In this document: positions 57,384-64,000 of the stretch, one piece after another
Layout of the letters: each line of letters starts with the position of its first letter
Numbering within the stretch: position 1 is the first letter of the stretch
Assembly (NCBI GenBank): GCA_963922205.1
Contig: CAWUHX010000168.1
Location: forward strand, 201,501 to 265,500
DNA: 64,000 bases
Source of the DNA: Romanomermis culicivorax
Taxonomy: Eukaryota > Nematoda > Enoplea > Mermithida > Mermithidae
Reading direction: 5' to 3'
Notes under the pieces: model-generated
What the model saw: only the letters and a program-made list of their open reading frames with translations
Databases searched by the model: none
Told to the model about the DNA's origin: nothing
Translations under genes and position numbers: made by a program

Positions 57384-57426
57384 GACAAAACCACGAGAAT
57401 CGACAAATATTCATGTTATTTTTTCT

Positions 57427-60251
57427 TCAATATTTATTTATTTTAAATAATCGAACTTTATGAAAAGCCGGTAATTTAGGTAATAAAACTAGAACCAAAG
57501 TCGAAACGTTGATCAAAAATTGTAGAAAATCGTATTTCGAAGCGTAACTGGCGATTAAAAATCTAGAAAAAAAGCAAAAAACTACAGTAACCCAAATTTT
57601 GCCGCCTTTTTCAAAAAAAAACTTACAGTACGACGGGGATTACTGTAAGGAATTTTTTCGTACTCGTAAATTGTTGACCATAATCGATTTGTTCCCAATG
57701 GGTTAAACGTCGACTTTCGCCTTGATCTATGGTTAACCACGGGGCGCCTTTTAACGTGTGTAAAACGACGTACATGACCTGGGAAAAATTTTTTGTAGAG
57801 ACACCATGGTCCAAAAGAAGAAAATTTTTTTGATCCAAAATACGTCTTGTAGGGTATCAATCGATAGATCTCGTCGAGCTGTATCCGAAAATATAAATTT
57901 CATCACGAAATTTGCATTTTTGATCGAGATACAGTAAGGTTTAGCTACAGTATACCAAAAACCATTTGGTAGAGACAACCAGTTGCAAGGAAAAAAATTT
58001 TTTTGATTAAAAATATGTCGTGTTTGGTATCGATCGATAGGTCTCGTAGAGCTGAATCCGAAAATATAACTTTTATCGCGAAATTTGCATTTTAAAGCAT
58101 AATCTGGGAGATCGAAAATTTAGAGGCACCCTGTTGCAAATCAATTTTAGCAATTTTTATTCAAATCATATCAAATTTGATATCAATCGATACATCTCAT
58201 CGAGCTCTATCCAAAAATATAAATTTTATCACATAAACTACATTTTTGAGCGGAATTTTCGAATCTATAGAAAAATCACATGATCAGAAAATTTAGAGAC
58301 ACCCTGTTGCAGATCAATTTTTGTAATTTCTATCCAAATCATATCAAATTTGATATCAATCGATAGATCGCATCGAGCTCTATTCAAAAATATAAATTTT
58401 ATCACCCAAGCTATGTTTTTGACCGAAATTTTCAAGTCTATAGCAAAAATCGCATGATCAGAAAATTTATAGACACCCTGTCGCAGATCAATTTCCAAAA
58501 TTTTGATCCAAATCATATCAAATTAGATATCAATGGATAGATCTCACCGAGCTCAATCAAAAAATATCAATTTTATCACCTAAGCTATAATTTTGACCGA
58601 AATTTTCAAGTCTATAGCAAAAATCACATGATCAGAAAATTTAGACACCCTGTCGCAGATCAATTTTCGAAATTTTGATTCAAATCATATCAAATTTGAT
58701 ATCAATCGATAGATCTCATCGGGCTGAATCCGAAACTACCAATTTTATCGCATAAGCTATATTTTTGACCGAAATTTTCAGGTCTATAGCAAAAATCATA
58801 TAATCAGAAAATTTATAGACACCCTGTCGCAGATCAATTTTCGAAATTTTTATCCGAATCATATCAAATTTGATATCAATCGATAGATCTCATCGAACTC
58901 TATCCAAAAATATAAATTTTATCACATAAACTACATTTTTGATCGAAATTTTCAAGTTTATAGCAAAAATCATATGATCAGAAAATTTGAACCAACATTG
59001 TTGCAGATCAATTTTTGAAATTTCCAACAAAATCATATTAAATTTGATATCAATCGATAGATCTCATCGAGCTCTATTTAAAAATACCAATTTTATCGCA
59101 TAAGCTGCATTTTTAATCAAAATTTTCAAGTATCTAGCAAAAATCACATGATCAGAAAATTTAAAATTCACCTTAGCGCTGATCAATTATTACAATTTTG
59201 ATACAAATCATATCAAATTTGATATCAATCGATAGATCTCACCGAGCTCAATCAAAAAATATCAATTTTATCACCTAAGCTATATTTTTGACCGGAATTT
59301 TCAAGTATCTAGCAAAAATCACATGATCAGAAAATTTAGATTCACCTAAGTGCTGATCAATTTTTACTATTTTGATACAAATCATATCAAATTTGATATC
59401 AATCGATAGATCTCCTCGAGCTGTATCTAAAAATTTTAATTTTATCACATAAGCTACATTTTTGACCGAAATTTTAAAATCTATAGCAAAAATCATATGA
59501 TCACAAAATTTGGAGGCACCCTGTTGCAGATCAATTTTTGCTATTTCGATTAAATCGTATCAAATTTGATATCAATCGATAAATCTCATCGAGCTCTATC
59601 CAAAAATATAAATTTTATCACCTATGCTATGTTTTTGACTGAAATTTTCAAGTCTACAGCAAAAATCACGTGATCAGAAAATTTAGACACCCTATCGCAG
59701 ATCAATTTTCGAAATTTTGATCCAAATCATATTAAATTTGATATCAATCGATAGATCTCATCGAGCTGAATCCGAAACTACCAATTTTATCGCATAAGCT
59801 ATATTTTTGACCGAAATTTTCAGGTCTATAGCAAAAATCATATGATCAGAAAATTTATAGACACCCTGTTGCAGATCAAATTTTGCAATTTTCATCGGAA
59901 TCATATCAGATTTGATATCAATCGATAGATCTCATGAAAATCTATTCAAAAATACAAATTTTATTCTAATAGCTGCATTTTTTAAAGGGAAAAATCCAAG
60001 TTTTAGCATGAATTCGACCAGAAAAAAATCGATAATCGCTCATGAAATCAAAAATGAATTTCATGATTTCAACTTACCAAATTATGCACCAAACTAGCAA
60101 CAGTAAAAACCCAATGCCTGTCTATGAACGGTAGGGCGAAAACGCACAAATGTAAAACGACCAAAACGCAAACGTACGACGCCCATCCGCCGCGGCTAGA
60201 CAGCCACGAACAATTGGGATTTTCGTCGCTATTGGCCACGCCGACGTTCAT
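57427..60251 (-). CDS. ORMDL: ORMDL sphingolipid biosynthesis regulator
   Basis: ER membrane protein that binds serine palmitoyltransferase and lowers its activity when ceramide is high. Exons 60251-60078, 57778-57627 and 57562-57427 join (phase 0, then phase 2) into exactly 153 codons, the usual ORMDL length. Visible signatures: [13 protein letters not shown] at the start, including Asn13, reported as a ceramide-sensing residue in human ORMDL3; [35 protein letters not shown], the family's most conserved stretch; and the end [16 protein letters not shown]. Hydrophobic segments near 26-42, 44-66, 95-112 and 118-138. Intron 1 (2.3 kb) is a satellite-like array and intron 2 is 64 bp. It lies 1.6 kb downstream of ARPC5 and 255 bp upstream of GALNT on the same strand. 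The GGCGC/CTACAGTAAAC pair seen before its neighbours is absent here. Confidence 0.97.
57850..59950. repeat. 175-bp tandem array in ORMDL intron 1
   Basis: About 12 copies, spacing close to 175 bp. Each has the perfect palindrome ATATCAAATTTGATAT, then ATCGAT, AGATCT and GAGCTC, and later ATCATATGATCAGAAAATTT and CACCCTGTTGCAGATCAA. Copies are 80-95% alike by eye. No exon seen. Confidence 0.92.
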
Positions 60252-60284
60252 AATTTTTTTTTTGAGGACACCTTTTTTTTTGAT

Positions 60285-61780
60285 CGATTAAATCGATAAA
60301 TTGACGATGTAGATCGATAGATTTCGTCGAGCTGATTTCAAATATATGTTTCAAATTTTCGTATCTATAATATTGAAAGAGTTATAAGCGTTCAAGTTTT
60401 CTACAGTAACCCTCATTCTGATCCGCAAGTACTTTGAGGTTTTTTTTGAGCAAGAAAGGCAAAAAACATGAAAAATTAAAAAAATAAATAGGACGTAGAT
60501 CGATAGATTTCGTCGAGCTGATTCCAAATATATGTTTTAAATTTTCGTATCTATACAATTGAAGGAGTTATAGGCGTTCAAGTTTTCTACAGTAACCCTC
60601 ATTCTGATCCGCAAGTACTTTAAAGTGTACGTTTAGAGCAAGCAGAAAACATGAAAAATTAAAATAATAAATAGGACGTAGATCGATAGATCTCGTCGAG
60701 CTAATTCCAAATATATGTTCAAAATTTTCGTATCTATATTTTTTGAGGAATTATTAGCCTTTAAAATGTTCGCCTATAGTAATCAATTTTCATTCGCAAG
60801 TATGAATTTTCAGAAAAAATCAGAATAACCCCGAGAATTTACGATAATTGTTGATCAAATTAATATAAACCTGACGTAGATCGATAGATCTCGTCGAGCT
60901 GATTCAAAATATATGTTTCAAATTTTCGTATCTCAAATATTCAAGGAATTATAAGCGTTTGAAGTTTTCCTCTACAGTAACCAAATTTGATCCGCAAGTA
61001 TCTTAAGCTGCTTTCTGAGCAAAAAAACCACAAAAGCTGGAAAACCTGCAGAAATTATTCATTAAATAAATATAAACTGGACATAGATCGATAGATATCG
61101 TCGAGCTGATTCCAAATATATGTTTCAAATTTTCGTAATCTCAAATATTCAAGGAATTATAAGCGTTTGAAGTTTTCCTCTACAGTAACCAAATTTGATC
61201 TGCAAGTATCTTAAGCTGCTTTTTCAGAAAAAAAACCCAAATTTACGGGAATTGTTCATCAAACAAACGTAAACTGGATGTAGATGGATAGATTTCGCCG
61301 AGCTGATTCCGAATATGTGTTTTAAATGCTCGTTTCTATCATATTGAAAGAATTACAAGCGTCCCCTACAGTAATTCATTTTGATCCGCAAGTTGTGTTT
61401 TCAGCAAAAAAGCTAGAAAGTTAAAAAAGCATAGGAAAATAAATATAAATAGGACGTAGATCGATGGATCTCGACAAGCTGATTCCAAAAATATGTTTTA
61501 AATTTTCGTATCTATAATATTGAAGCTTTTATAAGCGTTTAAAGTATTTTACAGTAATCCTCATTTTGATCCGCAAGTTGCGTTTTCGTCAAAAGAGCCA
61601 GAAACCTGCAAAATCTATAATATTAAGTAAATGGGACGTAGATCGATAGATTTCGCCGAGCTGAATCCGAATATGCGTTTCAAATTCTCGTATCTATAAA
61701 ATTAGAAAAATTATGAGCGTTTAAAATTTTTTTCTACAGTAACCAATTTCGATTCGCAAGTATTGAAACTGGATTTCCAG
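60285..61780. repeat. 180-205-bp tandem array between ARPC5 and ORMDL
   Basis: Eight copies with GACGTAGATCGATAGAT, TCGTCGAGCTGATTCCAAAT, CTACAGTAACC and GATCCGCAAGT. Starts near 60308, 60492, 60676, 60876, 61083, 61278, 61456 and 61636. The GATCGATAGATCTCGTCGAG core is shared with the ORMDL intron array. Confidence 0.9.
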
Positions 61781-61854
61781 CAAAAACCCAAAAAACCTAG
61801 AAAATCTACAAAAAAGGTTTATCAAACAAATAAATAACCAAAAAACCCCAATTT

Positions 61855-62510
61855 TTAGAGACGTTTCATATCGGTCAAAACGCGAACTATAATCCCCAAA
61901 CCGCATTGTTGAATGAGCTTTTCGTGCCAAATTAACAATTGAGCCGAATTATTTTCTTGCGGATATTCGAACGATTTGTAAACGTATTTCATCAAAATTT
62001 CCCGTTCGCTTTGATCTAAATCGTTTTTGATCACTTTTTCGATTTCCTATTTTTGGGAGAAAAAAACAAAATTTAGTGTCCCAAATTGCGATATTTGCGA
62101 AAAAATCGCAAAAATTGCCAAAAATCCCATCTCACCGACTGTTTAAACGACGTCAAAACTTTCGAAACTAGTAAAATCGTTCGATCTTTTAGAATTTTAT
62201 CGCGCGATTTATAGGGCGGATTTTTCAACGCCGTTTTTAAAGCTTCGACGTTTAAATTGCGCGACAAAAAATTGCAAACTTCTTTATCGTCCGGCGCGTT
62301 TAGGTCGCCGGCGCCGCCGTTCGACGATTTTCTATTCGCCGTCGCGGCGCCGCTGCCGCCGCCGTTTATACAACGTAGGGGAGCGGCGCCGGCGTTTTTG
62401 CCGCCGCCGCCGCCGGCTAAATCGTCTTCTTCGCGATAATCGTCGTCGTTGGCGTTCAACGAATCGACGTCGATTTTACGGAAAGCGTCGCTGCTGGTAT
62501 TTTTAGACAT
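61855..62510 (-). CDS. ARPC5: ARPC5, Arp2/3 complex subunit 5 (p16)
   Basis: Small helical subunit of the Arp2/3 complex, which nucleates branched actin filaments in the cytosol. Exons 62510-62136 and 62046-61855 with an 89-bp intron; phase 0; 188 aa against about 151 in vertebrates. The start [16 protein letters not shown] fits the family, as do [45 protein letters not shown] and [10 protein letters not shown] at the end. The extra length is a Gly/Ala/Asn-rich, low-complexity insert (about 38-70) in the acidic N-terminal part that is variable in the family. An in-frame ATG eight codons upstream is rejected: a TTTTTTTCAG acceptor lies between it and MSKN, and MSKN is the conserved start. Confidence 0.95.
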
Positions 62511-62531
62511 ATTTGTTGACGCTGAAAAAAA
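62511..62531 (-). promoter_or_regulatory. Candidate spliced-leader or 5'-UTR acceptor of ARPC5
   Basis: TTTTTTTCAG ends at 62522 in the gene's sense, 11 nt before the ATG at 62510. A strong acceptor this close to a start codon, with no upstream coding exon, is typical of trans-splicing in nematodes. An ordinary 5'-UTR intron would look the same. Confidence 0.5.
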
Positions 62532-62714
62532 CAACGAAAAAAATTGAAAATTCGATCATTTTACGAAAATTTAAGAGTTTTCGACGGCGAATGGTTAAAA
62601 AATAGGAAATTTTGAATTCTAGATCAATTGATCAGAAAAAAACGGCGTGGTTTTCGGCCGGAAAATCGAAATTTGGATGATTATTGGCCAAAATTGGACT
62701 TTTTCACAGGGGCA

Positions 62715-62751
62715 GCGCGCCGAAATTCTAGCGCAAATTGATACAGTATAC
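62715..62751 (-). promoter_or_regulatory. Candidate ARPC5 upstream element: GCGCGCC plus ATACAGTATAC
   Basis: GCGCGCCGAAATT at 62715 reads AATTTCGGCGCGC in the gene's sense. ATACAGTATAC, a variant of CTACAGTAAAC, follows 19 bp later at 62741-62751. It lies 205-240 bp before the ATG. Weaker match than the two other pairs. Confidence 0.35.
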
Positions 62752-62960
62752 TGAGCAATTTAGTGCTAAAAATATAAAAGGCATAACTTGATTGTCAATC
62801 CAATTTCTAAACAAATATTCTTGATGATATCATCATCATGAAGAGCGGCGTATATATGTACCAGCAACTCTGTCTTTTTTGATAATTTGACAGATAAGTG
62901 TTGCCTGTCATAGATTGTTGCATCTTGATATCACAGTTTACTGTGGGAAATTATCCGAAT
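62752..62960. other. Non-repetitive intergenic island upstream of ARPC5
   Basis: Mixed sequence with GATGATATCATC, a poly-T stop-like stretch and, at 62932-62945, CACAGTTTACTGTG, a near-palindrome holding the reverse complement of ACAGTAAACT. No gene or RNA recognised. Confidence 0.4.
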
Positions 62961-64000
62961 AAATCCGGTATTCTTTCCAAAACGCAGATTTTTTGTCAAA
63001 AATTATTCGATAAAAACCGCAAAATATTTTCTCCTTTTCGGTTAAATTGTAGTAGATTCTGAAATTTTCGAATAAAAATAACCCATATTAGCCGTTTTAC
63101 GCCTGAAACGCCGTCGCTTTTTTCTCAAATGTGGAATTTTTTCGCCGTTTTCGCCGTTTTTTCGCTTAAAAATGCTCATAAATGGTCATAGGCGAGAATT
63201 TTCCATGAAATTTAAGGGAAAATTCGATAGTTTATCTGAAAAAAAAACTTTTTTCCGCTGAAAATTTATAAATTTTCGACTAAATTCCAACCCAAAAACG
63301 CAATTTTTCCTTGAAAAAAACTTTTTCCGTTGAATTTCCGGACAAAATCTTACCCAAAAACTGAATTTTTCACTCAAAAAAAGTGCGTCGTCTCCGAAAT
63401 TTTCGACAAAATTCAATAGAAAAATTCTCATTTTATGCTTCAAAAAACTTTTTCCCCCCAAATTTTGGGCAATTTTTGGTGGAAATTTAACCATAAGGTT
63501 AAATTAATTTTAAATTTTTAGCTTATTTTCGCCATTTTTTTTGGTGAAATCCTTGCGCAAATTCGAATTTTCTATTGAAAAAAAGCTTATTTCCTCCGAA
63601 TTTCTGAATTTTTTTTTTGATGAAATTCATCCAAAAAGTTGAATTTTGCGCTTTAAAAAAATTGCTTCTTGCGAAGGTTTGGGAAATTTTTTGATGAAAT
63701 TTCACACAAATTTAATCGAAAAATTCATATTTAAGTTCAAAAAATGCTGTTTTTCCCAAAAAATTTTAATGAAATTTGACCGAAAATTCTACATTTTCGA
63801 AATTTTTGAATGATTTTTGATGAAATTTAACCAAAAATTCGAATTTTTTATTTTTTCCCCCAAAATTGTGAATAATTTAAAATAAAATTTAATCAAAAAG
63901 TTGAATTTTCCTCTCAAAAAAATTTTTTTCCCGCTGAATTTTTGATGGAATATGTTCCGAAATCCAAAATTTGTCAAATTTTTGATTGATTCCTCCGTGA
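62961..64000. repeat. AT-rich repeats at right edge
   Basis: Phrases TTTTGATGAAATTTAACC, AAAAAACTTTTTTCCGCTGAA and GAATTTTCCTCTCAAAAAA recur at irregular spacing. The same phrases occur in GALNT intron 1 at about 55.1-55.5 kb. No exon seen. Confidence 0.7.

Noticed and set aside
57582-57978. Minus-strand open frames overlapping ORMDL exon 2 in other frames
   Set aside because: Shadow frames; the ORMDL frame is fixed by the conserved [10 protein letters not shown] stretch and by splice phases on both sides.
57850-61780. Transposon origin for the arrays around ORMDL
   Set aside because: No transposase, terminal inverted repeats or target-site duplications were seen; tandem satellites fit better.
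62534-62534. Upstream in-frame ATG of ARPC5 (MFFSASTN before MSKN)
   Set aside because: A strong TTTTTTTCAG acceptor lies between it and the conserved MSKN start, so it is probably not in the mature mRNA.

Overview
This is eukaryotic, most likely invertebrate animal, DNA. It is very AT-rich, and all genes seen are spliced protein-coding genes on the minus strand or a single-exon gene on that strand. Conserved exons with about 50% GC sit in huge AT-rich introns. Most splice acceptors read TTTTCAG or TTTTTAG. One likely spliced-leader acceptor lies 11 nt before an ATG, and CTACAGTAA-type motifs are abundant. These traits fit a nematode (inference, roughly 60%); another compact-exon invertebrate is not excluded.

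Gene order, right to left in transcription direction: (1) ARPC5, a subunit of the Arp2/3 actin nucleator (61855-62510, 2 exons, 188 aa). (2) ORMDL, the ER-membrane regulator of serine palmitoyltransferase (57427-60251, 3 exons, 153 aa). (3) A polypeptide N-acetylgalactosaminyltransferase of the GALNT1/GALNT13 type (29435-57171, 14 exons, about 649 aa), whose ATG is only 255 bp downstream of the ORMDL stop codon. (4) An unidentified 113-residue protein with one C-terminal membrane segment (23171-23512). (5) The 5' part of a PHF12-like double-PHD chromatin protein (1802-22746, 7 exons seen, 393 codons, continuing beyond the left edge). The genes do not form one pathway; their shared orientation and short ORMDL-GALNT gap leave room for an operon but do not prove one.

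The rest is mostly simple or tandemly repeated sequence, and nearly every large intron has its own repeat family. Examples are a TTACAGTAACC array with a 310-bp higher-order period (1-1801), a 92-bp hairpin array (about 5.1-6.3 kb), a 169-bp repeat (11.4-12.2 kb), a 785-bp repeat (15.0-17.3 kb), GCGATT/AATCGC arrays (18.8-22.6 and 23.65-26.5 kb), and two arrays of about 175 and 190 bp on either side of ORMDL exon 1. GALNT introns are A-rich or T-rich blocks of sharp strand asymmetry.

Two observations stand out. First, GALNT introns contain broken copies of the edges of neighbouring exons, some with intact splice sites, which suggests intron growth by tandem duplication across exon borders. 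Second, the upstream regions of PHF12, GALNT and ARPC5 each hold a GCGC-core, E2F-like site followed about 20 bp later by CTACAGTAAAC or a close variant. No tRNA, rRNA, CRISPR array or transposase gene was seen. All family assignments come from reading conserved motifs, not from a database search.
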